Shown here: positions 8,580 to 17,168 of the stretch, piece by piece
How the letters are laid out: each line of letters opens with the position of its first letter
How positions within the stretch are numbered: the stretch's first letter is position 1
NCBI RefSeq assembly: GCF_011682065.1
Contig: NZ_VUYU01000021.1
Coordinates: forward strand, 55,205 to 119,204
Length of the DNA: 64,000 nucleotides
DNA from: Massilia rubra
GTDB lineage: Bacteria > Pseudomonadota > Gammaproteobacteria > Burkholderiales > Burkholderiaceae_D
Reading direction: 5' to 3'
Notes under the pieces: model-generated
The model's input: the letters and a program-made list of their open reading frames with translations, nothing else
The model's database searches: none
What the model was told of the DNA's origin: nothing
Made by a program: the position numbers and the translations under genes

Positions 8580-11231
8580 ATGTTGTATCCGAAGACAAGA
8601 AGGACCCTGGTCAGCCTGGCCGTTGCCAGCGCGTGCGGGCTGATCGGCATGTCCGCCCATGCCCAGGCTCCCGCAGCCGCGCCGTCCAGCGAAAGCAACA
8701 AGGATTTCATTCCCGAGGTCAAGATTACCGCGACCCGCTACTCGACCTCGCTGCTCAAGACCCCGCTGGCGGTCACCGCCTACAGCCAGGACAACCTGAA
8801 CCGCATGGGCATCACCAGCGCCAAGGACCTGGCCAATGAAATTCCCAACGTCACCTTCCAGGCCACCGGCGACTCGGCGGTGCAGATCACCATCCGCGGC
8901 GTGACGTCCTCGAACACCACCGAAATCGGCGATCCGGCCGTTGGCTTTCACATCGACGGCCTGTACTCGCCGCGTCCGCAGGGCGCCCAGGCGCTCATGT
9001 TCGATGTCGACCAGGTCGAAGTGCTGCGCGGCCCGCAAGGAACGCTGTTCGGGCGCAACTCCACCGGCGGCAGCGTCAACGTCATCTCGGCCAAGCCCGA
9101 CTTTACCGGCAATTACGGCAGGGCCGAGGTCGACATCGGCAATTACCGCAAGAAGCAGGTCAACCTGATCCAGAACATCACCGTCAACGACCAGCTGGCG
9201 CTGCGCGGCTCGTTTACCAAGGTTACCCGCAACGGCTGGGCCAACCAGATGTCCGACACGCGCGAAGCGAACGTGCCGTCCAAGGGTTGGATTCCGGATG
9301 GCATTCCCGACGTCGACCAGCGCTACAACCACCCGGTCAGCGCCAAGGATTTCTACACCAACCAGGACCAGTACGCGGCGCGCCTGGCGGCCAAATTCAA
9401 GATCACCCCCGACCTGACCTTGAACGCCGCCTATGAGCTGTTCCAGGACAATGGCGCCGGCAACACCAGTTTCCGCGACTGCGACCAGGGCGCCGGCACC
9501 CGTTACGCGTGCAGTGGCGGCCAGTGGGACCTGCTGATCAACGTGCCCGGCAAGACCGACATGACCATCAAGTCGCTGCGCGCCGGGCTCAGCTGGAACG
9601 TCAGCAAGAACACCAGCATCGACTACAGCTTCATGCTGGCCAACCAGCAGCGCTCCCAGCTGTATGACGCCGACAAGGGCCTGACCGCCGCCTTGCCGTT
9701 CCAGGTCACCGCCGACTACCCGAACCGTCCGGACGCGGCCAACTGGAGCACCTGGCCGCTGGACGACCGCTACCAGGCCACCTGGGACTCGAAATACAAG
9801 TCCTCGGTGCAGGAATTGCAGCTCAAGCAGCAGTTCGACACCCTGCAATACGTCGCCGGCCTGTTCTGGATGCACGAGAAAAACCAGATCAACTACGAAG
9901 TCGTCGATTTCTTCCGCAAGCCGCACGGCATCGCGTCCGGCGCCTTTTACTCGCAACCGGACCGCCAGGTCGACGCCAAGGCCGCGTTCGCGCAGGCCGA
10001 CTGGAAATTCATTCCCACCTGGACCGCCACGGCGGGCGTGCGCTACAGCGTCGACACCAAGGAAGACAAGAACGGCCTGAACCTGGGCGGCTGGGCCGGC
10101 GAGACCGCTTTCTACCGCGGCCAGTACAACGGCGGCATTCCGAACACGCCCGGCTACCGCTTTCCCCAAGCCAACGACCTGAAGCCCGGCATGGGCGGCA
10201 GCGTCGAGGCGTATTCCGGCTACGGCCGGCCGTCGCCGAACGACCACAAGGAAGAATGGAAAAAAGTCACCTGGCGCCTCGGCCTGCAGAAACAGGTCAC
10301 CGAGAACCAGATGGCCTACACGGCGCTGTCGACCGGCTACAAGGCCGGCGGTTTTGGCGACAAGGTCGACAGCTGCGGCAACCACACCTGCGTCGACGGC
10401 AAGAAGGGCGTGGAAACCTTCTTGCCGTACAAGCCGGAACTGGTCACCAACCTGGAGTTCGGCTACAAGGGCAAGTTTCTGGAAAACCGCCTGAGCGTGT
10501 CGGCAGTGGCCTTCATGATGCGCTACAAGGACCAGCAGCTGACCAACACCTATTTCGTCAACAAGTTCCGTCCGGACGATGGCAAGCCATGCGCCAGCGA
10601 CCAGCCCAAGTGCGACGTGTACGAAACCTGGCGCACCATCAACGTCGGCAACAACCGCATTTCGGGGATCGAAGTCGAGTGGGATTACAAGCCATGGAAG
10701 GGCGCCAAGGTGGGCGGCGCCTTTTCCAACCTGAACACCTCGATCCGCGACTACGGCTCCTACAGCGACGATTACCTGTGCGACGAGCGTGTCGAGTTCA
10801 ACCAGGAACGTTGCCCGGCCCAATATGCCGGCGCCGGTCCCGACAACGGCAAGCGCCTCTACGACGTGACCAACAACCGCCTGCCGAATGCGCCGAAATA
10901 CACGTTCATGCTCAACGCGTCGCAAGCCTTCGTGCTCGACAGCGGCTACAAGCTGACCCCGTACTTCAAGCTCAACTGGCGCGACAAGGTCTACTTTGAC
11001 GTACGCAACGACGAGTTCGCGCATATCGGCCGCTTCCAGAAAGCCCACACCCTCGGCGACGCCTCGTTGCGGCTGGACGCGCCGAACGGCAACTGGCACG
11101 CGGAACTGTATGTGCGCAATGTGTCGGACAAGCGCGTGAAGACGTCCGGCAACAGCGGCCTGGGCGGGCAGATGATCGCCAGCTACATCGAGCCGCGCAT
11201 GTTCGGCTTGCGCGCCGGGATCAGTTACTAA
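8580..11231 (+). CDS. TonB-dependent outer-membrane receptor (glycan uptake)
   Basis: An 883-residue TonB-dependent transporter. A signal peptide ends near AHAQ (residues 1-28). It is followed by a plug domain with the usual motifs (ITIRGV, VEVLRGPQGTLFGRNSTGG) and a 22-strand-type barrel ending in the aromatic C-terminus RAGISY. The ATG at 8580 has AAGGAG five bases upstream. A strong intrinsic terminator follows. The LacI-type operator in the promoter and the linked halogenase, beta-glucosidase and sugar-binding protein suggest that it imports oligosaccharides, by analogy with carbohydrate TonB systems of Caulobacter and Xanthomonas. The substrate is inferred to be beta-glucan-derived. Confidence 0.92.
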   Translation: MLYPKTRRTLVSLAVASACGLIGMSAHAQAPAAAPSSESNKDFIPEVKITATRYSTSLLKTPLAVTAYSQDNLNRMGITSAKDLANEIPNVTFQATGDSAVQITIRGVTSSNTTEIGDPAVGFHIDGLYSPRPQGAQALMFDVDQVEVLRGPQGTLFGRNSTGGSVNVISAKPDFTGNYGRAEVDIGNYRKKQVNLIQNITVNDQLALRGSFTKVTRNGWANQMSDTREANVPSKGWIPDGIPDVDQRYNHPVSAKDFYTNQDQYAARLAAKFKITPDLTLNAAYELFQDNGAGNTSFRDCDQGAGTRYACSGGQWDLLINVPGKTDMTIKSLRAGLSWNVSKNTSIDYSFMLANQQRSQLYDADKGLTAALPFQVTADYPNRPDAANWSTWPLDDRYQATWDSKYKSSVQELQLKQQFDTLQYVAGLFWMHEKNQINYEVVDFFRKPHGIASGAFYSQPDRQVDAKAAFAQADWKFIPTWTATAGVRYSVDTKEDKNGLNLGGWAGETAFYRGQYNGGIPNTPGYRFPQANDLKPGMGGSVEAYSGYGRPSPNDHKEEWKKVTWRLGLQKQVTENQMAYTALSTGYKAGGFGDKVDSCGNHTCVDGKKGVETFLPYKPELVTNLEFGYKGKFLENRLSVSAVAFMMRYKDQQLTNTYFVNKFRPDDGKPCASDQPKCDVYETWRTINVGNNRISGIEVEWDYKPWKGAKVGGAFSNLNTSIRDYGSYSDDYLCDERVEFNQERCPAQYAGAGPDNGKRLYDVTNNRLPNAPKYTFMLNASQAFVLDSGYKLTPYFKLNWRDKVYFDVRNDEFAHIGRFQKAHTLGDASLRLDAPNGNWHAELYVRNVSDKRVKTSGNSGLGGQMIASYIEPRMFGLRAGISY

Positions 11232-11283
11232 GGCACCGAAACAACCGTTTGGCGAGCCCCGCGTGCCGCAAGGCGCGCGGTGG

Positions 11284-11322
11284 ACCGGTGTGGCCCAGTC
11301 CCCGGGCCACGCCGGTTTTTTT
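11284..11322 (+). terminator. rho-independent terminator after the TonB receptor
   Basis: A 13-bp stem (ACCGGTGTGGCCC paired with GGGCCACGCCGGT, one mismatch) with a 7-base loop and a run of seven T. It separates the receptor from the halogenase gene, so the halogenase depends on read-through or on a weak promoter in the short following gap. Confidence 0.85.
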
Positions 11323-11364
11323 GCTTGTTTGAGTATGTCAACTGCATATCGACCGGAGAACCGG

Positions 11365-12885
11365 ATGACAGAGCATCGCATCAAACAGATCGTGATCGTC
11401 GGCGGCGGCACGGCCGGCTGGATGAGCGCCGCGGCGCTGTCGCAGCTGCTGCCCGTGGGCCACCAGTACCGGCTGATCGAGTCGGACCAGATTTCCACCA
11501 TCGGGGTGGGGGAGGCCACCATCCCCAGCATCCGCAATTTCAACCTGCACCTGGGCATCGATGAGAACGACTTCATCCGCGCCACCCAGGGCACCTTCAA
11601 GCTCGGCATCGAGTTCGTCGACTGGGGCCGGCAGGGCAGCAACTATATCCACGGCTTCGGCTCGGTCGGACGCGACCAGCCGACCGCCAACTTTTTCCAT
11701 TACTGGCTCAAAATGCACCAGGCCGGGCAGGCCGACAGCCTGGAGCCGTACTCGATCAACACCATGGCCGCGCGCTTGGGCAAGTTCAGCCGGGGGCGGC
11801 CAGACCTGCCCAATTCGCCGCTGGCGGACCTGTCGTACGCCTTCCATTTCGATGCCGGCCTGTATGCGCGCTACCTGCGCAGCTACAGCGAAGCGCGCGG
11901 CGTGCGGCGCACCGAAGGGCGCATCGTCGAGACCGAGCTGCATGCGGATGGATCGATCGCCGCGCTGCTGATGGAAAACGGCGAGCGTATCGGCGGCGAT
12001 TTTTTCATCGATTGCTCCGGCATGGTGGGCTTGCTGATCGAGCAAGCCTTGCACACCGGCTATGAGGACTGGAGCCACTGGCTGCCGTGCGACCGCGCCA
12101 TTGCCGTGCCCTGCGAATCGCACGGCCCGATGGCGGCGCTCACGCGCTCGACCGCGCACACGGCCGGCTGGCAATGGCGCATTCCCTTGCAGCACCGCAC
12201 CGGCAACGGCCATGTGTTCTCAAGCAAGTTCATGAGCGCCGACGAAGCCCAGGCTATCCTGATGAACAATCTGGACGGCCAGCCGCTGGCCGAACCGCGC
12301 CTGCTCAAGTTCACCACCGGCAAGCGCAAGCGCGCCTGGAACAAGAACTGCGTGGCGATCGGCTTGTCGGGCGGCTTCATGGAACCGTTGGAGTCGACCA
12401 GCATCCATATGGTCAAGACAGCGTTGATGCGCCTGATCAGCTTTTTCCCGGACCGCGGCTTCGACCAGGTCGATATCGACACCTTCAATCGCCTGTGCGA
12501 CAAGGAATACGCGCAGATCCGCGACTTTTTGATCCTGCATTACAAGGTCGGCACGCGCGACGATTCGGCCTTCTGGCGCTATTGCCGCGACATGGAGGTG
12601 CCGCCTGAGCTCCAGCGCAAGCTCGACCTGTACGCCAGCCACGGTCGCATCCTGCGCGAGGATGAGGAGTTGTTTCCCGAGGATAGCTGGCTGCAGGTGA
12701 TGCACGGGCAGGGCTTGCGCGCGCGTGGCTACAATCCGGTGGTGGACCAGCGTGCGCCGGACGAGATTGCCGACTTCCTGCAGGGGACGCAGGCGGTGAT
12801 CCGCAAGTGCGTCGACGCCATGGGCAGCCACGAGCAATTTATCAAGGCCAACTGCCAGGCGGCGTCGCTGCGGCGCGCGGCCTGA
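11365..12885 (+). CDS. flavin-dependent tryptophan halogenase family protein
   Basis: A 506-residue FAD protein of the tryptophan-halogenase (PrnA) family. It has the dinucleotide motif GGGTAGW near the N-terminus, the halogenase signature WQWRIP at residues 269-274, a lysine at residue 79 (TFKLGIEF) matching the catalytic PrnA K79, and a glutamate at residue 343 (EPLESTS) near the position of PrnA E346. All key residues are thus present. The start is the ATG at 11365 after GGAGA. Members next to TonB receptors are common in glycan-degrading proteobacteria, where the substrate is unknown. A free-tryptophan role is not supported by context. Confidence 0.88.
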   Translation: MTEHRIKQIVIVGGGTAGWMSAAALSQLLPVGHQYRLIESDQISTIGVGEATIPSIRNFNLHLGIDENDFIRATQGTFKLGIEFVDWGRQGSNYIHGFGSVGRDQPTANFFHYWLKMHQAGQADSLEPYSINTMAARLGKFSRGRPDLPNSPLADLSYAFHFDAGLYARYLRSYSEARGVRRTEGRIVETELHADGSIAALLMENGERIGGDFFIDCSGMVGLLIEQALHTGYEDWSHWLPCDRAIAVPCESHGPMAALTRSTAHTAGWQWRIPLQHRTGNGHVFSSKFMSADEAQAILMNNLDGQPLAEPRLLKFTTGKRKRAWNKNCVAIGLSGGFMEPLESTSIHMVKTALMRLISFFPDRGFDQVDIDTFNRLCDKEYAQIRDFLILHYKVGTRDDSAFWRYCRDMEVPPELQRKLDLYASHGRILREDEELFPEDSWLQVMHGQGLRARGYNPVVDQRAPDEIADFLQGTQAVIRKCVDAMGSHEQFIKANCQAASLRRAA

Positions 12886-12901
12886 CTGACGACTGGGCGT
12901 A

Positions 12902-12931
12902 AAAAAACCGGCACGCGGCCGGTTTTTTTTG
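12902..12931. terminator. bidirectional terminator between convergent genes
   Basis: A run of A, a hairpin (ACCGGC...GCCGGT) and a run of eight T lie between the halogenase and the convergent outer-membrane protein gene. It can serve both strands. Confidence 0.8.
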
Positions 12932-12945
12932 ACTGCTGAAGCAGC

Positions 12946-13488
12946 TTAGAACGAGAAGCGCATGCCGGTCGAGAGGATGGTTGCCTTCAACGAACCATTC
13001 TTGCCCTTGGCAACGGTGCCGTAGTTTTCGTATTCGACGAACGCGGCGATGTTCTTGGTGACAGCGAAGGTTGCGCCAACGCCCAGCAGGGCATCGGTCT
13101 TCTTCTTCTTGTCGTCGCCTTCGCCAACCATGAGTTGCTTGGTGCGGTTTTTAGCCAGGCCCAGCTTGGCGGTAATGGCGAATTTTTCGCCCAGCGGCAG
13201 GGTGGCGGTGCCGGCTGCGTAGAACGAACGCGCGCGCGAACCGCTCAGTTTGCCGCCGGTTTCGGCTTTGCCGAAATCGGTGTAGCCGGCTTCGACGCCG
13301 AAGTTCTTGTCGAAGTTAAAACCGGTGAACAGTTTGAACGCGACGTCCTTATCCTTGTAGGTACCTTCGGTGATGGCCAGTACTTGTTCTGCTGCGCCAA
13401 TACCTGCACCGACATACGAGCTTTCGGCTTGCGCCGCCATTGGAAGGGAGGCGGCGGCCAGCAGGGCGAGAGCGAATTTGTTTTTCAC
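12946..13488 (-). CDS. small outer-membrane beta-barrel protein
   Basis: A 180-residue OmpA/OmpX-like eight-strand barrel. I use the GTG at 13488, giving VKNKFALALLAAASLPMAAQA as signal peptide, with AGGA upstream. The mature chain alternates hydrophobic and polar residues and ends in the outer-membrane signature MRFSF. A lysine-rich loop (GDDKKKKTD) is present between strands. No enzymatic motif is seen. It is convergent with the halogenase gene; no operator was seen in its upstream region. Confidence 0.8.
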   Translation of the reverse strand: MKNKFALALLAAASLPMAAQAESSYVGAGIGAAEQVLAITEGTYKDKDVAFKLFTGFNFDKNFGVEAGYTDFGKAETGGKLSGSRARSFYAAGTATLPLGEKFAITAKLGLAKNRTKQLMVGEGDDKKKKTDALLGVGATFAVTKNIAAFVEYENYGTVAKGKNGSLKATILSTGMRFSF

Positions 13489-13660
13489 GTGAAATCCTGT
13501 AAATGGTTTGTAAAAATATGTCGCCAAATGTCGTCACTTGGCAAAAACAGCCGAAATTATATATCGGTCAACCTTGCCGGGGCATCCGGGACTTTCTGTT
13601 TTGATATCGAAATCATCGAAATTTGCTGCAAAACAACACTGCTTTCGCTGACTGGCTGGA

Positions 13661-14392
13661 TCAGGCGCTGCGTTTGCGCAAGCGGAAGAAGCCATTCATG
13701 GTCAGGCGCCCGCGCGCCGGATCGGGGTGGAGCAGGGCGGCGTCCTCGATCTGGGCCGCGTGGAAAATCTCACCATCGTAAAAAATGGCGCGGTTAAATT
13801 GCGCGGGAATGGTGCACAGTTGTTCGAAATCGGCGTTCGACGCGCTCAGGTAACCGCCCGCGTGCGCATCGGAGGCGATGCCGGCGTGGGCCGCGCGCAG
13901 CACGCGTACCGTGTGCTCGGAACCTTGCGTGGGGCGGTAAAAACTGGTGCCGCCCATGCGGGCGTCGTCGAACAAATAGACCACGGCGGCCGCCGCACCG
14001 GTGCCGGGCGCGAGGTCGGTGCAGTCGCGATGGCACAGGCGCTGCAAGGGATGCAGTTCGGGCGGCGACAGGGTGGCCAGCGCCAGGCGCGCCACCACGC
14101 TGATGGTGCGTTGCGCTCCCAGTGCGCGCCGGATGTGCTGGATGAAGAATTCGTCGAGGCGCAAGGCGGTCTCGCGGCCCAGGTCCAGTTCCGGGCCGGG
14201 ATAATAATTGGCCGGATCGACGGCAAAGCGCGCCTGCGCGGCCGCCGCCTGGGCGACCAGCGCGCGCGGATCGAGCAGAAAGTCGTCCACCACGACGCAG
14301 GGCGCATGCCCGGCAATGGCGACGTATCGGACGGTGGGGCGGGGGTTGAACACGGCGGCTCCATGCGGACAGGGTGTGAAAACGACCGTCAT
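13661..14392 (-). CDS. DUF6445-like protein (2OG-Fe(II) oxygenase-type fold)
   Basis: A 243-residue protein resembling the DUF6445 family, whose members often lie beside tryptophan-halogenase and TonB-receptor genes. It has an HxD-like pair (LCHRDCTDL) near residue 120, GGTSFYRP in the core, and a later histidine and basic segment (IFHAAQIED, GRLTMNGFF). This is compatible with a double-stranded beta-helix iron oxygenase, though activity is not shown. It is divergent from the sugar-binding protein gene, and operator 2 lies in the shared 148-nt gap, so both may be controlled together. Confidence 0.65.
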   Translation of the reverse strand: MTVVFTPCPHGAAVFNPRPTVRYVAIAGHAPCVVVDDFLLDPRALVAQAAAAQARFAVDPANYYPGPELDLGRETALRLDEFFIQHIRRALGAQRTISVVARLALATLSPPELHPLQRLCHRDCTDLAPGTGAAAAVVYLFDDARMGGTSFYRPTQGSEHTVRVLRAAHAGIASDAHAGGYLSASNADFEQLCTIPAQFNRAIFYDGEIFHAAQIEDAALLHPDPARGRLTMNGFFRLRKRSA

Positions 14393-14414
14393 CGCGTTCC
14401 CGTCTGTTTGCGCG

Positions 14415-14444
14415 TTGACACTGAAATTCTTTGAATGATATAGT
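14415..14444 (+). promoter_or_regulatory. sigma-70 promoter of the sugar-binding protein gene
   Basis: TTGACA at 14415-14420 and TATAGT at 14439-14444 with an 18-base spacer. The adjoining sequence (TGAAATTCTTTGAATGA) also resembles the spacer of the promoter at 8389, suggesting duplicated promoter modules. Confidence 0.7.
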
Positions 14445-14455
14445 CAGCCGACGAA

Positions 14456-14473
14456 ATTGGAAAGCCTTCCAAT
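14456..14473. promoter_or_regulatory. LacI-type operator 2 (sugar-binding protein / DUF6445 gene)
   Basis: ATTGGAAAGCCTTCCAAT is the best of the four palindromes: only one position per half differs from perfect symmetry. It begins 11 bases after the -10 box and sits between two divergent genes. Confidence 0.8.
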
Positions 14474-14540
14474 TCAAAGCGGGCACGGACGCCAAAGCGC
14501 CGGGGCGTCATCACAGACAGACCCGCTCTACCAGGAGACT

Positions 14541-15776
14541 ATGTTGAAACAAGGTATTTTGCTTGCAACGCTGGCGCTGGCAAGCGCCAGCGCCGCTTTC
14601 GGCGCCGACCCTAAACCCGAAGTGATCCACTGGTGGACGTCCAGCAGCGAGGCCGCCGCCGTGCGCACCATCGCCGACGCCTACCGCGCCGCCGGCGGCG
14701 TCTGGACCGACACGGCCATTGCCGGCGCCGACCAGGCGCGCGCGGTGGCGGTGAACCGCATCGTCGGCGGCAATCCGCCGATGGCGGCCCAGTTCAACAC
14801 CACCAAGCAGTTCACCGACCTGGTCGAGCAGGGCATGCTCAATAACGTCGACGATGTCGCCCTCAAGGAAGGCTGGGACAAGTTCCTGCCCGAGCCGGTC
14901 CTGAGCGTCATCCGCGTCAAGGGCCATTACTACGCGGTGCCGGTGAATATCCACATGCAGGCCTGGATCTGGTATTCCAAGGCCGCGTTCCAGAAGGCCG
15001 GCATTGCGAAAGAGCCGGCCAGCGTCGACGAACTGTTCGCCGCGCTCGACAAGCTCAAGGCCGCCGGCCTCATTCCCCTGGCCCACGGCGGCCAGCCATG
15101 GCAGGAAAACATCCTGTTCCTGTCGATGCTGGCCCACATGGGCGGCACCGACTTGTACCTCAAGGTGCTGCGCGAGCGCGACCCGGCGGCCATCAATTCC
15201 GAGGCCTTCCGCCGCGTGCTGCTCAACTTCAAGCGCCTGCAATCGTATGTCGACCCCGGCGCGCCGGGCCGCAACTGGAACGACGCCACCGCCCTGGTCA
15301 TTGCGGGCAAGGCCGGCGTGCAGGTCATGGGCGACTGGGCCAAGGGCGAATTTTCCGCCGCGCGCCAGAGCGCCGGCAAGGAGTACGGCTGCATCGCCGG
15401 CTTCGGCCCGCGCTCGCCCTACCTGATCCAGGGCGACGCCTTCGTCTTCCCCAAGACCGCCAATGCGCAGCAGGTCAAGTACCAGAAGCTGCTGGCCAGC
15501 GTGGTGGTCGCACCGGGCACCCAGGTCGCCTTCAACAAGCTCAAAGGATCGATCCCGATCCGCGGCGACGTCGACGCGTCGGGCATGGACCCGTGCGCGC
15601 GCGCCGGCATGGCCATCATGAAGGACCGCACGCGCCATGTCGGCATCGGCGAGGTGTATCTGACGCCCGACCAGAACGGCGCCATGCAGGACGTGCTGAC
15701 CGCCTTCTGGAACACCAAAATGCCGGTCGAAAAGGCGCAAAAGCAGATCGCGGCGGCGTTGCGCAACGAGCAGTGA
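14541..15776 (+). CDS. ABC sugar-binding protein (family 1), without its own permease
   Basis: A 411-residue periplasmic solute-binding protein of the family-1 carbohydrate type. A signal peptide ends near AAFGA, followed by VIHWWTSSSEAAAVRTIADAY, the usual first strand and helix of sugar-binding proteins. GDWAKGE in the centre and a typical C-terminal helix are also present. The ATG at 14541 follows AGGAG. No MalF/MalG-type permease or MsmK/UgpC ATPase gene lies nearby, so it must pair with proteins encoded elsewhere or act in sensing. Operator 2 lies upstream and the LacI gene downstream. Confidence 0.9.
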   Translation: MLKQGILLATLALASASAAFGADPKPEVIHWWTSSSEAAAVRTIADAYRAAGGVWTDTAIAGADQARAVAVNRIVGGNPPMAAQFNTTKQFTDLVEQGMLNNVDDVALKEGWDKFLPEPVLSVIRVKGHYYAVPVNIHMQAWIWYSKAAFQKAGIAKEPASVDELFAALDKLKAAGLIPLAHGGQPWQENILFLSMLAHMGGTDLYLKVLRERDPAAINSEAFRRVLLNFKRLQSYVDPGAPGRNWNDATALVIAGKAGVQVMGDWAKGEFSAARQSAGKEYGCIAGFGPRSPYLIQGDAFVFPKTANAQQVKYQKLLASVVVAPGTQVAFNKLKGSIPIRGDVDASGMDPCARAGMAIMKDRTRHVGIGEVYLTPDQNGAMQDVLTAFWNTKMPVEKAQKQIAAALRNEQ

Positions 15777-15858
15777 AGCGGCGCGCGCTTGTGAGAGGGC
15801 GCCCGGATGCAGTATGCTGGCTTTTTTTGGTCCCCATTTTTGAACGGAAGAAGCGCGC

Positions 15859-16872
15859 GTGGCAACTCTCAAAGACGTAGCATTGCGGGCCGGCGTCGGC
15901 CTCGGAACCGCCTCGCGTGTCGTCAGCGGCAAGGGCGCGGTCTCGCCCAAGACGCTGGCGCGGGTCCAGAAGGCGATCGAGGAACTCGAATTCCATCCCT
16001 CGTACGCGGCCCGCTCGCTGATGCTGGGCAGCTCGCAGATGATCGGGGTGTACATACCCTACCTGAGCGGCACCTTTTACACGCCGATCCTCAAGCTCAT
16101 TTACGCCGAACTGCGGGCGGCGGGGCTGAACATGGTGGTCGGTTTCGGCATCGGCAGCGACGACGAGCGCACCCAGGCGGTGCAGGGCATCGATTTTCTC
16201 AAGGAGCGCGGCTGCGACGGCGTGCTGGTGATGAGTAACGTGCTGCGCGATGAAGACATCGACGCGCTCGGGCCGCGCAAGTCGCGCCTGGTGCTGCTCA
16301 ATCACAGCGTGCCGTCGATCGCCGCCCAGAGCTTCACGATCGATCATTTGCTCGGCGGTCGCCTGGCGGCGCAGGCCTTGCTGCGCGAAGGGCATCGCGA
16401 TATCGCCGTCATCGCCGGGCCGCGCGGCGCGCCCGATAACGTCGAGCGCATCGACGGCTTCTTGAGCGAGCTGGCGCAGGCCGGGATCGATACCGACGGC
16501 CTGTGGGTGGCCGAGAGCGACTTCGCGCCCAAGGGCGGGTGGGAGGCGGCCAGGGAGCTGGCCGAATCCGGGTATCCGTTCACCGCTGTTTTTTGCGCCA
16601 ACGACGATATGGCGGTGGGGGCGCTGTCGTACTTCCAGCAGGCCGGCATCGCGGTGCCGGAGCAGGTATCGGTGCTGGGGTACGACGACACCAACAGCGC
16701 CGAGTACACGGCGCCGCGCCTGACCACGGTGCATATGCCGTGGACCGAGATGACCTTGAGCGGCTTGAATTGCCTGCTCAATCGCTGCTACGGGATGGAG
16801 CGGCCGGTGACGCATGATTATCCGGTGACGATTGCGCTAAGGGCGTCGCTGGGGCGTGCGAACGACGTGTAG
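15859..16872 (+). CDS. LacI-family transcriptional regulator
   Basis: A 337-residue LacI/GalR regulator. The helix-turn-helix (TLKDVALRAGVGLGTASRVV) occupies residues 3-22, followed by the hinge helix (RSLMLGSS) and a periplasmic-binding-protein-like effector domain (FCANDDMAVGAL, VLGYDDT). GTG start at 15859 with GGAAGAAG upstream. It lies between the sugar-binding protein and beta-glucosidase genes. It is the obvious candidate to bind the four TTGGAAnCnnTTCCAA-like sites in this window, probably as a repressor released by a beta-glucoside. Sites overlapping or just past the -10 box fit repression. Confidence 0.9.
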   Translation: MATLKDVALRAGVGLGTASRVVSGKGAVSPKTLARVQKAIEELEFHPSYAARSLMLGSSQMIGVYIPYLSGTFYTPILKLIYAELRAAGLNMVVGFGIGSDDERTQAVQGIDFLKERGCDGVLVMSNVLRDEDIDALGPRKSRLVLLNHSVPSIAAQSFTIDHLLGGRLAAQALLREGHRDIAVIAGPRGAPDNVERIDGFLSELAQAGIDTDGLWVAESDFAPKGGWEAARELAESGYPFTAVFCANDDMAVGALSYFQQAGIAVPEQVSVLGYDDTNSAEYTAPRLTTVHMPWTEMTLSGLNCLLNRCYGMERPVTHDYPVTIALRASLGRANDV

Positions 16873-16902
16873 GCCGGCCAGGCGGTGCCACGCGCCTGCG
16901 TC

Positions 16903-17005
16903 CGTCGTTCCCGCGCAGGCGGGAACCCAAGTTAGTGCCGCAGCCGTAGACCGCTCCACAACCTGGGGTCCCCGCCAAGGGGGCCGCCGAGGCCGGGAAC
17001 GACGA
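16903..17005. repeat. REP-like inverted repeat, degenerate copy
   Basis: CGTCGTTCCCGCGCAGGCGG begins a copy of the palindromic repeat seen in better form at 25411 and 36721. Its partner, ending in CCGGGAACGACG near 17005, is decayed. The rest of the 296-base gap before the GH1 gene holds only its promoter. Confidence 0.6.
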
Positions 17006-17088
17006 AAGCTATGCGGTCGACGATTGACGGCATACGCCACCAGCCCCAAAACCTTAACTCAAACGCATCAAATATTCTTCCAGCGCCC

Positions 17089-17116
17089 TTGCCGGCGCAT
17101 TTTTTTGTGGTAAAGT
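17089..17116 (+). promoter_or_regulatory. promoter of the GH1 beta-glucosidase gene
   Basis: TTGCCG at 17089-17094 and TAAAGT at 17111-17116 with a 16-base spacer. The LacI-type operator starts inside the -10 box, so bound regulator would block polymerase directly. Confidence 0.5.
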
Positions 17117-17131
17117 GGAAGCGATTCCAAT
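17114..17131. promoter_or_regulatory. LacI-type operator 3 (GH1 gene)
   Basis: AGTGGAAGCGATTCCAAT: the core TGGAAGC/GATTCCA is a near-perfect palindrome around a central CG. It lies 38 bases before the GH1 start. Confidence 0.75.
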
Positions 17132-17168
17132 TTCTCATCGAGCAACTTCAAACTGATCGATTCTTCCT

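Noticed and set aside
8307..11642. 1111-codon minus-strand frame
   Set aside because: Antisense to the TonB receptor, which has a signal peptide, plug motifs and a ribosome site. High GC makes stop codons rare in this frame.
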